Counted from the first letter of the stretch, positions 26,430 to 38,586 are shown. The stretch is DNA of 64,000 nucleotides from Paramecium octaurelia (GCA_905182995.1 CAJJDP010000127.1:121095-185094), one strand, 5' to 3'. A program made the numbers and translations. The notes: generated by a model not told the origin, from the letters alone.

Positions 26430-26895
26430 CAAAGTTACACTAACATGTTAAGTAAAACTTCTGCCATTAATTGAATTGCCTTAAACTTCAAAGAATATAA
26501 TTAGTCAAGTTTAAACCTTTTCTATTCATCATAAGGAAATGCCTATTTGAAATCAGGATAAAGAACATGTAAATGCAAATGCAAATGAAACTGTCTATTA
26601 ATTCAAGTTTTCCTAACCTAAATTCTACTATTTAGAATGTGAATTAAATTCATAATCCTAGAGTTCGCTTAAAATCCATAATGCTTATTCTACAAACCAA
26701 AACTCCCATATATTTTAAGGGTTCGAAACTATTAATGCTAGTTAAACATTTGGTTTTGATCTCTAGATCTATTAATATTGATAACCTGATTTTAAACTAT
26801 CCAAGTAGTTATACTTATTAATAAGAACCTTTTGAGGTTTTTATTTCCATTGCTTTTCACACAAATTATAAGATACCTAATAATAATATTTGATA
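26430..26895 (+). pseudogene. Coding-like stretch of uncertain status
   Basis: Within the 770-base gap between the PAK start and the RAP gene, protein-like translations occur in successive plus-strand frames (for example LNFKEYNQSSLNLFYSS, then FYYLECELNSQSQSS, then FEVFISIAFHTNY). I could not join them with normal-length introns into one gene with a start and stop. It may be a decayed gene, a gene with unusually long introns, or chance in an AT-rich single-stop genome. A short ATGCAA-type repeat lies near 26570-26590. Confidence 0.25.
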
Positions 26896-27122
26896 TTGAA
26901 TTTTCATTGCAACTTGAAATAAATAAACGGTGTTGGATACTTTGTGTTTGTGCTTAGTTTGAAATGTTATTTGAAAGTACAATAATAACTGTAAAATGGC
27001 TCACTAATTTTGGTTATATTGATAAAAAAGGACTTAAATAAATAGTATAAGATACATAAAACTTTTTTATCTTGTTTTATAGATAAGATAATTATTAATT
27101 AAAATAGTATAAATAAATCGTA

Positions 27123-29048
27123 ATGATTAATGAAAAACAGCATTCTAGTAATAAATTCATTTCAGAAATACCTATAGATAATTGCTCCGTTTTAGAATTA
27201 CAATATAATAATCAAATATTTCTATAGAAATCATTAAATACATAGATGAATGATTATTATTATGTCTAAATTTTATTTTTCAATATTAAAAAACATTGAG
27301 TCACAATTTAAAATCAATCTCAGTCAAATCAATCAATATTTAAATTCATCTAACTTGGATGGGTATCAAAAATACAAGAATGCAACACACTTATGCATTG
27401 GTGACATCCAAGACACAATTAATAATAATTCCTAACTTTAATTTGAGGTTGTACAACACATTTTGATAATTTCCAAACTCAAACCTAATTTACCCTATTA
27501 ATCCATGATTTTAGATGTTATTGCTCATGCAGCTAAACAATCCTAATAAGAGATTGTTCAGGAAATCATCAAGAATTATCAATTTAATTAAGAGGGTTAA
27601 ATGCATTTGCTTGAAGTCTTAAGTAATAGCAACTACAACATACAAAAGGTGTTACTTGATAATTTAGGTTCAATTCAAAACTTAAGAGATGTTTAAGATG
27701 CAAATTTAATTTTTAAAATACTTGCAAATCTGGTGAAGTTAAATAGATCAAATTTATTGACAGAAGAGAGCGTAGCCAATTTTTCAGATCTCCAATATGA
27801 TTTTTGGTTGAAGAATACTGAGAATGACTAAAGTTAGACCCAGAAAGAGGATGCACATTTAATTCAGATTATGATAAAAGTCTTAAAGGATAAGGTGGAA
27901 TGGTTAATTAAAAAAGGATAGAAAGTATCATCTACTACACTCATTCAGTACATTTAGTAATTTAGATAGACCACCGAAATATCCTTTGATGACATAAGGA
28001 ATTAAAACTATTCAAAGAAAGAAGAAATGATCCTCTTCAATCACCTCAGAACCTAAGAGCAATTTGACATCATCAAAGCTATTAACTACATCAAATAGAA
28101 TCACTCCTCATACAATTTGCAATACGTTTATAAATTCCTGAATAATCAATAGACTGTCGACTTAGAACTTCTCTAAGTGGTTGAAGGGAGCATTCAGAAT
28201 GAACGTGTAAGAATATAAAATCTACTGTAATTCTACTCAGCAATACCAATTGAACCATCTTGGAAAATCGCTTAGATTTTAAGAAACATTTTAATTAAGG
28301 ATTGGGACAATATGACCATCTCCCAATAATTGACTATCGTAGGGCAATTATTTAGAATAGAGAGACTGATATAGAAACCAGAACCAATTGGCAAGTTCTT
28401 CATTCTTGATTCAATTTTGATAAGTAAAATAGAACAAATGGTTTTGTAACTCAGATTTCAAGATCTGAGCCAATTGGACAGACTCAAGGTCTACTTTCTT
28501 ATGAATTCCTACTTTGGCAAAGATTTATTATCCAGTAATTAAGACTTAAGTAATCTTAGGCTATTTCAATACTCAATATGCTCTTTACATCTAGGCGTAT
28601 TTGAGAAATCAATTTCAAACTCAACCTCGAATTCAGAGTAATTTACAGAAGTAGGTTGAAGAGAGTCTAGTGAAAAATAGAGTTTTTTATGAGAGAGAGA
28701 CCCTGGTCGAGAATTGCTTTGCGGTTGATTTTAAATTGAAGAACACTATAATTGAAGTGAATGGGCCACATCATTATTGTTCAATCGTAGGGGATACATT
28801 GCCTAATGATGCTGTCTAACATTTAAGCACAAATCAGGCTATGTATGAAACATTAAAAACCAGTCTAAAAGTACTAAGTCTTTTTATTATAATAGACAAG
28901 ACTACTACAGAAGAAAGGGTATAGGGTGATAAATATCCCTTACTTTAAATGGAATGGGTGGTGCATTAGTAATAAATAGGATAAGATTTTGAATGATATG
29001 CTGGAGGGCATTTCGTTGAAGGATAGTGAGTTGTTGAGTAAAATTTGA
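27123..29048 (+). CDS. RAP-domain protein, probably organellar RNA-binding
   Basis: About 612 residues, with introns at 27264-27300 (37 nt, the least certain), 28535-28559 and 28961-28985. The body is a long series of amphipathic helices, as in FASTK/OPR-type proteins. The C-terminal ~75 residues form a RAP domain: VDFKLKNTIIEVNGPHHY followed by a helix and QMEWV. RAP proteins usually act on mitochondrial or chloroplast transcripts, so a mitochondrial role is likely, though no clear targeting peptide is visible. If the first intron is wrong, the start may be an ATG near 27250 or 27262. It is followed 34 bases later by COA4, another mitochondrial protein. Confidence 0.78.
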
Positions 29049-29082
29049 GTTATTTTTATATATTTATTAAAATTGTAAAGAA

Positions 29083-29307
29083 ATGTGCGATGCAATAAAT
29101 GAAAAGGATGAGAGATACAAATATGCTTCTGAATTAATGGACAAGGATGGATGCAAACAAGTGAATTTGGAATTGACTCAATGTCTGAAGCAATACAAGA
29201 AGGATTGGAGAATGTGCAAGGTAGAGTCTATGTGAGTCTATTGATAGGATCAAACTGCAAATCTATAGAAGTGTCTCATTGAGCAAAAGAACCAGAGACC
29301 CAAATGA
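29083..29307 (+). CDS. coa4: Twin CX9C mitochondrial protein, COA4 (CHCHD8)-like
   Basis: 65 residues after removing one 27-nt intron (29221-29247). Two Cys-x9-Cys pairs form the CHCH hairpin: CKQVNLELTQC and CKDQTANLQKC. They are linked by a helix ending in DWRMC, the signature of COA4. The intron lies exactly before the second x9 segment, so the gene is missed in uninterrupted ORF searches. COA4 is an intermembrane-space factor for cytochrome c oxidase assembly, imported by oxidative folding. Length matches the family's CHCH core. Confidence 0.85.
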
Positions 29308-29552
29308 CTTGACCTATTTTTAACAACAATTAATATTTAATAATATGATTTTATATGAGTACTTATGATCATGGTTTGATTAGTTTCTATACTCTGCGAA
29401 TCTTAGAGACTACAAAACATTTTATGGAATAAGGGGAGACAAACAGCCTTTTGCGTTTGTTACTGCTGGCACCTGTTTAAAAGCTTTGCTATCTAAGGAT
29501 GACTCGATCATAATTGTTATGTGGATAGTAGATCATATAGCTTTTCATTTTT
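29308..29552. other. Intergenic between convergent COA4 and channel genes
   Basis: About 245 bases with no supported feature. Confidence 0.5.
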
Positions 29553-32520
29553 TCAAATTTGTTGAAAATGACATCGTTTATGAAATATCCTTGATTCTAA
29601 AATTTCATGTACAATTACATCTGGAGAAGTAATAGCTTAGAATTACGATTGCAAGGCTAAATTGCTTTATTTAGTTCCAGTTCTTTGGCTCTTTTATTTG
29701 AATTTATTCTCATCAGATTGAGTATTGGCACTGTTCGTCTTTTTGCCATTGTCCTTAGTCTGACTAGACAATCTCAAGGATTTGTTTTGTCTAGAATTGG
29801 AAGATGGATAATTTGAGATATCCTTAGAATATGAATTAGTAAATGTATGAGATCTATTTGTTGGTTATCTTAGAGATTGTTTCAAATTACCATATGAGAA
29901 TTATTGGATGAAATCCTATCGAATAATCTCTTACTTATTAGCTGTCTAAGATGCAATTTCCTTTTGAAACTGGAATGTCAATTTATTAGGACCAATCCTA
30001 TTGGCTGTTTAAATAAAAGGTTATTTTTAGTTTATTAAATCGTTTTTCTATCCTTCTTGCAATTGCTATAGGATTTCTTTTTCATCCTTGTCCAAAGTCG
30101 AGTAATTTTGACTCTAAGGATTCCCAACGAAGCCAGCAGTGCGATGAGATGTTTTATTTGAGTTTTGACGTCCTCGTTTAATTGAAGAATCCAATATCGG
30201 CGGTTGTATGGCTTCCTATTATTCTTGTTCATAGTTCAATTATTCCAAACTATCCACATTTACATTACTATTGGAAACCTGTTAATCCTGACTTGCCTTT
30301 TGATATGCCATCGAATTGCTAACATAACTTACGGAATATGTTTAATCTAATTACATCTAGAGACATACTTTCTGAATAAGGTAACTACGATGCTTCAGGC
30401 AGATCCTCTGACATAATGTCCTGACTTTACTTATTAATCACCTATTTAGCTTTGTCTTGATATTACACAAGATTTTTCAAAGTTAAGTATTTATTGCTTT
30501 TCCTTGTAAACGTTTGGCGAACCTATTTAATACTGTATAAATGTTTCTCAATAACATTTTGTCTTTATGGGAAATACTGGATGTGATTGCACTCTAGAAT
30601 ATAATGACCTTTTATTTTGCAATAATAGCAATCAAACAAATGTTGATTGTAACATGAGTTGTCTTTCATCATACAAAATAGTTCATTGTCTTAAGGGAAA
30701 TTTGAGATGATCTCCAAGAATTCTGATCGCTTAAGCTTCATTAGAGTTGTGACTCCACAACTGAATATGCTGATGTTCGATGGGACTCCAGAAATAAAAG
30801 AGTACTATCCAAATGCCTAGCCTTCCTTCAGACGAGTGACTGATCTTTTATTGTTTGCAAGAGAGGATCCTTGGAATTGCACCTTGACTTCTCCTTTGAG
30901 AATGTAATACAATCCCAAATCTTCGCTTTAGTGTTCCTAATCATATTGCAATCATTTTACTATAATGATATTGTCCTCTGGATTGAATGTCACTTATTCA
31001 ATGGCATACAGCAATTACTATTTGAATTGAGGGGAGAACCTGTTCATCAATTCTATTTTATCAATCATCCTGGTTCTCAAGGATAATTCGATTTCATCTT
31101 ACAATGCAGGACTCAACTTTTTTGTCAATTGATCCTTCGATCTCCCTAGATCTTCCTAATTTGTATATTATGTATCGTATAGTTTACATCGATTCTAAAA
31201 TCTAAATAGGAGTAACACCTCCTCAACAAATCTTAATCTCTGCATTTCTCCTAAAACAATTCCACAAATCCTTTCAACAATTTTTGCTTTTCCTCTTGAA
31301 TCTCAATTCCTGGTTTGATCCACACAAACAACAGTATGAGTGTGTATGCATAACACAAGTAGGAGATCAACATGAACACTGAAATTATTATCGAATTCTA
31401 TTCAGTAATCTCCATGGCTCAAATTACTTTATGATTTCATACATATATTTGAGGTTTAAGTGATCAGAGATATTGAATACGCCAGATAAAATCTTAGGGA
31501 GTATTCCTCCTCGTTAAACACTCTTAATACACTTATAAAAGTACTTTTCAAAAAACAGGTGCACATCACTACTATTGCAATCCATAATTGGACAGTAAAT
31601 ATTATATAATGAGTCGATCTGTAAATATTTTCAAATACTTCCAAGGTTCTAATCAAATCTGAAATAACCAACAACAAAATCAATGTCATCAAAGTCATTT
31701 CACTATTGAACTTAAAAAGCAAGATAGCCGCACTAGAAATAGTTCGAAATGAGTCCAAATATATTCTATTCTATTCCTTGAAATTCGTAATCAACTTTCC
31801 TCGCAGCAGTTTGTAAGGGCCTCTTTGAAAATACAAATCCTACAAGAGCGTCCACATCTTGACACCAAAGGCCACTTACCAAATGATCTCAGGACCATCA
31901 AAAACAATTGTAATAGGTATAAATATTATGGTTAGTAAATTGGAAATAATCACAGAGATAAACACATACATTGTAAAATAATAATATCTCAATGGAGAAA
32001 CTTATATTATTTTAAATCGAATACCATCATCTCGCTCTTATGTTACGAGGGGATCATTATATTTCGAATAATGAATAGAATTCAATAACTTTTATTTTAT
32101 CTAATTTACTATGATCTTCACTCTCCCTTAATCAATCATCAGCTTCTTCTTGTAATCTGAAAGCAATTGCGATTGGAATCCAGACGAAGAACATATTAGC
32201 GAACTATCATTATGGATTCTAACTAATTTCTTTGACTCCGATTTTTAATGATACTTGTCAGAACTCTTATGCGATGCAATATTTGTTATCGTTGGGACCT
32301 TGTAATCTTCACTACTCTAAATGTCAATTGGTTGTTAGGGGCAGGTCTATAAAAAGACTGGCTTCAAATAACAAATCTAAGACAAAGAGGAGTGTTCTTC
32401 CTCCTCCTGTATTGATTCGCTATTCTTATATTGTAAAGTCTAACTAATCCTATGCGATGGATTATAATCAACAACTTCTTGATCTTTGACTTACTTTAGT
32501 AACTATTTTCTAATTAACAT
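29553..32520 (-). CDS. CNG/HCN-type channel homologue lacking the K+ filter, with CCHC zinc knuckle
   Basis: 955 residues, introns 31418-31442, 31156-31187, 30937-30960 and 30250-30268. There is a ~190-residue polar N-terminus, then TM segments (MYVFISVIISNLLTIIFI, TLMTLILLLVISDLI, IIFTVQLWIAIVVM, VFMLISYLCYAYTLILLFVW). In place of TxGYGD the pore region reads LITQTSN, so K+ selectivity should be lost or the protein is a non-conducting subunit. The C-linker (DLLRRCYSYLDFR, ALQDEI) and a better-kept CNBD (FGQYSFISGVPSNISI, EFLEIISNFPQD) follow. Next is C-x2-C-x4-H-x4-C (CYYCKIKGHYILEC, bases 30589-30630), then EKHLYS and a Gln/Ser-rich tail. It is homologous to 5442-8577 but highly diverged. 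Confidence 0.85.
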
Positions 32521-33309
32521 TTAATAAAATTAGTTTCCTGTGCAATCACTGAGTCTAAACAGCACTCCCAAAACTGAATTCCAATTCAAATCATAACCAG
32601 AATACAGAAATGAACAAGAAAATCTCATACTTCAAAGATCTTGACAATAGAAAACTCTCAATTTAGAGAATTAACCTTATGATAAACAAAATAAAAGACA
32701 GCCAATAGAAACTAACGAATTAAGAAGAGAATTTTAATGTTTAACTCACTTTATGTTCAAATCTTCAACTTTTCAAACGCAACATTTAATAATATACTTT
32801 ATTTACTCAATTAATAATAAATTACTAAATTAACATCTTATATAAATAATTCCGAAATATCTAATAAAATTACCATTAAATTCAATTATAAATGAATAAA
32901 ATTTTTAATCAAATAACAATTAAATCTAACCAATCATTAAGGAAAACTTTACAAAATCTAATCTAATTTAACAAAAAAACCCTCCTGTTTAAATGGCTTC
33001 ATATCTACTTAGATGACAGATTTTTAATTTTAATATGACAATGTTTAGTAACATCAGATTAATTAAATACGCATAATTTAGATCTCAACCATTACGACTT
33101 AATGGTAAATATGAAATACTAAAAATAATTTAAGGTTTTACCCTAACATCTTAGATTTTTATGTAATTATATTAAGATACAAGTTATTCATTATATCATT
33201 CAACCACCAATAGACGTCAAACTTCCACCCAAAAAGAAACTAATAGATAATTTATTAGAAATCATTGATTAATATTGAAATCAAAAGATAATTTAATCTT
33301 TAAATAAAA
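32521..33309. other. AT-rich intergenic region
   Basis: Nearly 800 bases upstream of the channel gene and downstream of the AT-hook gene. A plus-strand stretch near 32550-32740 translates into Gln/Asn-rich peptide in one frame but has no usable start. The remainder is very AT-rich. Promoter of the channel gene is expected here; no specific motif is recognised. Confidence 0.5.
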
Positions 33310-35187
33310 TCACGCCAAAAAATTTTCAATGTCTTGCATTAACATCTACTCTGATTGATACAGCTTCCTCTTTTTTAAAATCACTACCTCTTCATCACTA
33401 TTAAAGTCAGATGTTGGAAAATTTTGAAAACATTTTTAGCTTTTGAATTCTTTGGCATCAATATCCTTCAAGTTCTCAACTCTAATTTTCTTTTTAATTT
33501 TGATATTCTTTGTTCCTGGAGGTCTACCAAGTTTTCTCCTTAGAGAGGATTCACTTACTACTTTTGATTTAATGTGCTTAATTTTCTCCAACAATGAATT
33601 CTTAAGATTCTCATCATCAAATTTGACATTCACTTCCTTATTTTAAAATGATATAAGATTCCTTAACAATCTGGAAATCTTTTGATATTATCCTAAATAA
33701 ATAGTAATCTAATCTTTAGGATATTGTAAGTATGCTTGAATATTTGATTTTGTGTCCTCTTCACTAATTCTCTTTTCAACTTCATGTTTCATAATAGGTT
33801 GATGTTCTTCGATTATTTCCAACATCTAAATTACAGTTTCCCATTAATCAAAATCTTACTTCTATAATTACTAATTATAGAAGGTTCTTGAATAGTCTTT
33901 CGATTAGGCTAAGGTTTAAAAATTATAATGGACTGAGGATAAAAAGAGAAGAAAAATCTAATTTTCTTAGCATTCTATAACAAATTCTTTAGTTATATTT
34001 AATATATTTAGACTGTTTGGATCTTTGAGATTGAGGTAAGATATTATGGGAGGAAATGGAAATCTATTTTTTATCATTTCACTTAATACTTTATTTATAG
34101 TCAATAAAGATTCTACTAATTGTTAAGAGTTGAGTTCCTTCCTTTCATGGGTTTTGTAAAAGTATTTTTTTATGAATTAGGGAATTCCTATCTTATCAGA
34201 TGTAATAAATGGTTGTTCAGCGCTGTCACAAAATGAAATGATTTTGTTGAGAGTTTAATAAAATTAGTCAGCATAATCAATTTGCAGATGAAACTTTTTC
34301 AAATCAGAATGCAACTGCTTGAATTATTGTTTCTCAATCACATCCTTCAATTCATTAATTAAATAATGTTTCTATTAATAAATCAGATCCAGATTCTGTT
34401 AGAACAAACTAAAATTATTCTCTTTCAACACATCCTCGTATTCTATAAACACCTTATCCCGATAGCTTTGCATTTCAGTTAACTTAAGTGTATCGTTGTT
34501 AATTAATTGATCTACATTTAAGAGATAATTCAAATGGGATAGTTGTCTCTTCGAATAAAGTTCCTTGAATATTTCCTTAAAGATTGAAAACTCTAAGCAG
34601 AACAATTGTTATTTGCTATTCATATAAAATCTTGTGCAAAGCAAAAGAGACGTCAGAGGAATGTGATGTCTTATTGCCATGCCAATAACGATGATCTAGG
34701 CTTTAAAGTAGATGTAATATCTGTAGTCCTCTGTGATATAATTTATTTTTTGGGTTTTTTAAATCAAATTTTAAATATACTCCATAATGACCTTATGATT
34801 GAAGTTGTTCGTTTTGCTAGCATCGTACATTTTATAGTAGAAGGTGAAGAAGGAGTTAGACTTAAGTATTTCATCATCTAGTTATACATTATGCAATTAA
34901 AAGAGCTCAAGTTATTTAATTATAATTTCTTATTCTGTCATTTCTAAAGTGTCTGATTGCTATTATTAAGCATCCTAAATTTTCAATAGATGTTTAAGCA
35001 ATTATTCGTTCTTTTTGATGCGAACAATTCGAGTTGTGTCTGAAAAATTCAAATAATTGAGAATCTTTGGAAAGATGATGTTTTTGAGTGTGATGTAGTT
35101 GAGGATGGACATAATTTTTGAATCTCTCTATTTAAATGTTGACTAATCAGAGTTACTTCCAATTTAATTGCTTTCAATTGAAATCAT
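33310..35187 (-). CDS. AT-hook protein, otherwise unrecognised, all-helical
   Basis: 625 residues in a single uninterrupted frame (ATG 35185-35187, TGA 33310-33312), unusual here for having no intron. The protein is mostly amphipathic helices. Near residue 553 there is an AT-hook core (RKLGRPPGTK) inside a basic segment, followed by an acidic patch (NSDEEVV) and a basic end. AT-hooks bind the minor groove of AT-rich DNA, so a chromatin or replication role is likely. The long helical body (HHIPLTSLLLC, FPFPPIISYLNLKDPN) does not match a family I can name with confidence. Confidence 0.75.
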
Positions 35188-35538
35188 ATACTTTAAATAA
35201 AAGTTTGTTCAAGCAATAAATGGAACTCAATAAATCATTCTAAAATTAATCACACTAAAAATAAGAATGAAAATAATTAGCAATAATCAAGAACTCCATA
35301 GTTTGAGACCTACTTATTCATGAGAATGTAAGTGGTGCTATCTATAATAAAATAGGCGATTTGTTTTTAATTACTTTTTATATGAATGATGCAAAATAAA
35401 GAAAATTATTCAATAATGTAATCGGGAAATGAAATTTTTATGTTTTTCATTAATAAAAATAACCCTTTGAAATTTTATATGAGCTAAGAGAAGTTCAAAT
35501 CATATAAGCTAAATGTGTTTCTATTAACGAAAAACAAA
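35188..35538. other. Divergent intergenic region
   Basis: About 350 AT-rich bases between the starts of the AT-hook gene (minus) and the ankyrin gene (plus). Both promoters should lie here. I see no specific element. Confidence 0.5.
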
Positions 35539-36525
35539 ATGAAATCTGAAGAAAGGGTTATTACAAACACATCCACTAACTTTCATGCACTCTCTCCCCA
35601 ACAATCTCCCAAGATTAATTCCATTCTCAACCGAACTAAACTATCACTGGAAAGATCGCGATCCTCACATCGAATGGAAAAGATCATAATCTAAAACAAA
35701 AAGAAGGTTTCCAAGAATGAAATATACAATATCAATAAACCTAAAGATTTCTTCAATGACAGTCCTAATTTAATAGAAGAAATGAAATAAGATATCAATT
35801 TGTAGTTTTTGAAAGAATGCAAATCCAATAACGCAGGGGCTTGTCTTTAACTATTGGAACCTACAATTGTTCATTAGGTCTGTAAGATAATAAGTATGAT
35901 TTCTTAGTAAATATCTCGCCTTCAATTCCCATTAGAGCAGATTTAAAGGCTAATTTAAATATTTAAGATGCCAATTAAAATACCGCTTTACATATTGCAG
36001 TGAAAAACGGGAACATTTAATTAGTCCAAGCTTTAATTTACAAATAAATTAACCTAGAGATTGAAAATTCAGAAAAGATGACTTCATTAATACTGGCTAG
36101 TTATCAGTATATTATTTTATTATTTTCCAAGTGGAAACGAAGAAATATTCCAAATTCTCATTAATGCAGGAGCCTAAGTTAATCATTAAGACATGTATGG
36201 AAACACATGTCTCCATTATGCTTGTAAATTCAATCGCAAAGTAATTGTGACACTTATCCTTTAACATCCAAATCTCATTTTTAAGTCAAACAACGACCAG
36301 AAATATCCCGACTATTACGTTCATGATTCTGAAATAATTCAATTATTCACTCAATTTTAATTGGAACACTCTAAATAAAGTAATCTTATTCGAAATTAAC
36401 GTAGAAAAAAAAACCAAAGAAGTTTAAATACAAAATATATAAATGGAATATTATTGTAAATCAAGTAATTTTTCCAAAAATTAATGTAAATTACAAAATT
36501 CGCCTCTTCAAAATTTATCGCTTGA
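35539..36525 (+). CDS. Ankyrin-repeat protein
   Basis: About 311 residues with introns at 35882-35907 and 36107-36131. After a basic Ser-rich N-terminus there are about three ankyrin repeats (DANQNTALHIAVKNGN, KMTSLILASYHGNEE, DMYGNTCLHYACKFNR). A Gln/Lys-rich tail follows. The frame as read ends at TGA 36523-36525, which overlaps the first possible start of the kinase gene (36443). The true end may therefore differ through an extra 25-nt intron near 36382. Likely a scaffolding protein; partner unknown. Confidence 0.72.
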
Positions 36526-37640
36526 AACTAAACAGGGAATGCTTAAACATATCAGAAGTTACAACTAATTTAAAAAAGGAAAGACCAATACTCCTTCCAC
36601 TATTGATTCGATGAAGCAATCCAAAAGAGAAGAAAAAGTTGGTCCCTCTCAATTCAAAGTATTAGGTTTATTAGGCAAAGGAAGTTTCGGATAAGTTTAC
36701 CTTGTACAAAAGAACAAAAAGCTATACGCTATGAAAGTACTACTTAAGAATATGATCTTAAGTAATAATTACATATATTTTTTTAAGAACAAAACATTTG
36801 TAGATATGCAATAACCGAAAGAAATGTGTTATCAGTAACATCTCACCCATTCATAGTTAAATTGAGGTATGCTTTTCAGACAGAGGATAAATTATTTATG
36901 ATTCTGGATTATTGTCCTGGAGGAGATCTGGGAATGCTGCTATGCAAAATAAAGAGATTCCCTGAGGAACTTGTAAAACTATACACTTGTGAGATTATTT
37001 TGGCTTTGGAGGATCTTCATAAAAGAGACATAATATTTCGTGATTTAAAACCTGACAATATCTTACTTGATGCTGATGGACATGTCTTATTAACAGACTT
37101 CGGATTGTCTAAGGAGGGAATACCTCAATCAAGTAAAGGAGCGCAATCTTTTTGCGGTTCTGTGGCTTATTTGGCTCCGGAAATGCTAAAGAGGTAGGGT
37201 CATGGAAAAGCGGTAGATTGGTATTTATTAGGAGTAGTGATGTATGAACTGTTGGTAGGGTTGCCTCCTTATTATGATAATGATAGAGATACATTATTCT
37301 ACAATATAGAAAACGCAAGTCTGAAAATCCCTTAGCACATTTCAATTGAGTGTAGAACTCTATTAAAATCAGTAAGACTTATTGTGAATTTTAGTTGCTG
37401 GAGAGAAATCCAACTAAACGATTGGGGTCAGGGCAAGGAGATTCTTTGGAAATCAAGGGACATCCCTATTTCGCAGATGTTGATTGGGAACTGGTTCTGA
37501 ATAGAGAACTCTCGATGCCTAAGCCTGATTATAGTCTGAAGATTAAGCCAATGGGGGAAGAGAATGTTTTCGATTTGCAGAGCTTTGTAGAATTTGAGTA
37601 ATCTCATGTTAATGGTTGGTCATATGTTCAAAGAGAATGA
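36443..37640 (+). CDS. AGC-family Ser/Thr protein kinase
   Basis: 382 residues from ATG 36443 (or about 350 from the in-frame ATG near 36538), introns 36762-36787 and 37372-37394. All landmarks are present: [47 protein letters not shown], a [11 protein letters not shown] activation segment, and the AGC C-tail ([15 protein letters not shown] ... ENVFDLQSF). It resembles the S6K/Akt group but lacks an obvious lipid-binding domain and a clear terminal hydrophobic motif. It is convergent with the small EF-hand gene, 33 bases between stops. Substrate unknown. Confidence 0.92.
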
Positions 37641-37673
37641 AATGTATGTGATTATATTGATTAACTAAATACT

Positions 37674-38041
37674 TCAATATTAGGATGGCTGTTTGTCAGA
37701 CTTGGCACCAAAGAATTTCAAACACAATTACTCAATGTCTTCCAAAGTCACTCTGCCTGTTCCCTTTCCTATTTTTAATAATTTTAGATACTATCCAAAA
37801 TTCTGGAATATGAAGCTATATCTGTGGGTGTTGGATTGAATCCTTTGTTCATGGCTCTGTAACAATCACTTAACATATATCCAACTTCGAAAGAATCAAT
37901 GTTTCCATCGGAGTTGCCATCGTAAAGGGCAAGGATTCTTTGAGCCAATTGTTTGCATTATTCCGGGTCCAGAACTCCTCCGAAATTTACAGCATCTGTG
38001 ATTTGGTAATGTGAGTATTTGATTTGCTTATTTGGGTCCAT
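37674..38041 (-). CDS. Small EF-hand calcium-binding protein
   Basis: 114 residues with one 23-nt intron (37769-37791). Two EF-hand loops are visible. The first is DGNSDGNIDSFE, near residue 45, with all calcium-ligand positions filled. The second is DRKGTGRVTLED, split by the intron. Length and layout fit a calmodulin-like sensor with one strong pair of hands. Start ATG 38039-38041 begins MDPNKQIKY. It lies 62 bases downstream of the PIG-P stop, same strand. Confidence 0.85.
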
Positions 38042-38103
38042 GAAAAACTGTTAATTAATTATTGTATGTAAATACTCAAATTCAAATAGTTTTAGTATGG
38101 AAT

Positions 38104-38558
38104 TCAATCCTAATGTTTCGGCAAATACTTTTCTATCATTTCCTTCTGCCAATACAACACATTATTCACAACGTTTATTGGAATGTCATACACTTCAGGC
38201 AAGCCTTCATGCAGCTCTGTTTTCTTGAGGTTGTGCAGTCTGGTGTATTTGTCTAAAATGGATTATTATTGGATGGATACCTTCAATGTTTTCATAAGAG
38301 TTGAAATGATTGCAGAAACAATAATTCAGAGCTGCGTAACCAGTTATCACAGTAAAAATTGTAGCCACGAAGAAACTAGGGATTGCTAGAGCCCAATATT
38401 TCTAAGGGAAGTAATGAATCCCTAATGACTTTGATAAGTCGATACTAAGGTCTTACATGTAATGCTGATTCTGGCAAGAAAACCCATGCCAAATAAACGA
38501 CAAACACTATATAGGAGGCTATCCATCCAATGAATCCGTAGATTTCAATACTTTTCAT
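38104..38558 (-). CDS. pigp: PIG-P, GPI-GlcNAc transferase subunit P
   Basis: 132 residues with two 28-nt introns (38429-38456, 38253-38280). The PIG-P hairpin is plain: TM1 YGFIGWIASYIVFVVYLAWV, then [26 protein letters not shown] leading into TM2 (FFVATIFTVITGYAAL). The Leu-Gly-Ile-x-Tyr-x-Pro-x-x-Tyr-Trp-Ala motif between the helices is diagnostic. The product is an ER membrane subunit of the complex that adds GlcNAc to phosphatidylinositol, the first step of GPI-anchor synthesis; Paramecium surface antigens are GPI-anchored. Because both introns are small, no uninterrupted frame shows the whole protein. Confidence 0.93.
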
Positions 38559-38586
38559 ATATATATATAAAAATAATGTAAAAAAA

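Noticed and set aside
30035-30416. Separate small basic protein starting at an ATG near 30414
   Set aside because: The frame is continuous with the channel C-terminal tail through the intron at 30250-30268, so it is part of 29553-32520.
38555-38558. ATGA overlap between the end of the CCT-motif gene and the PIG-P start
   Set aside because: A recount of an A-run (8, not 9) near 38694-38701 moved the CCT stop to 38587-38589; the genes are 28 bases apart.
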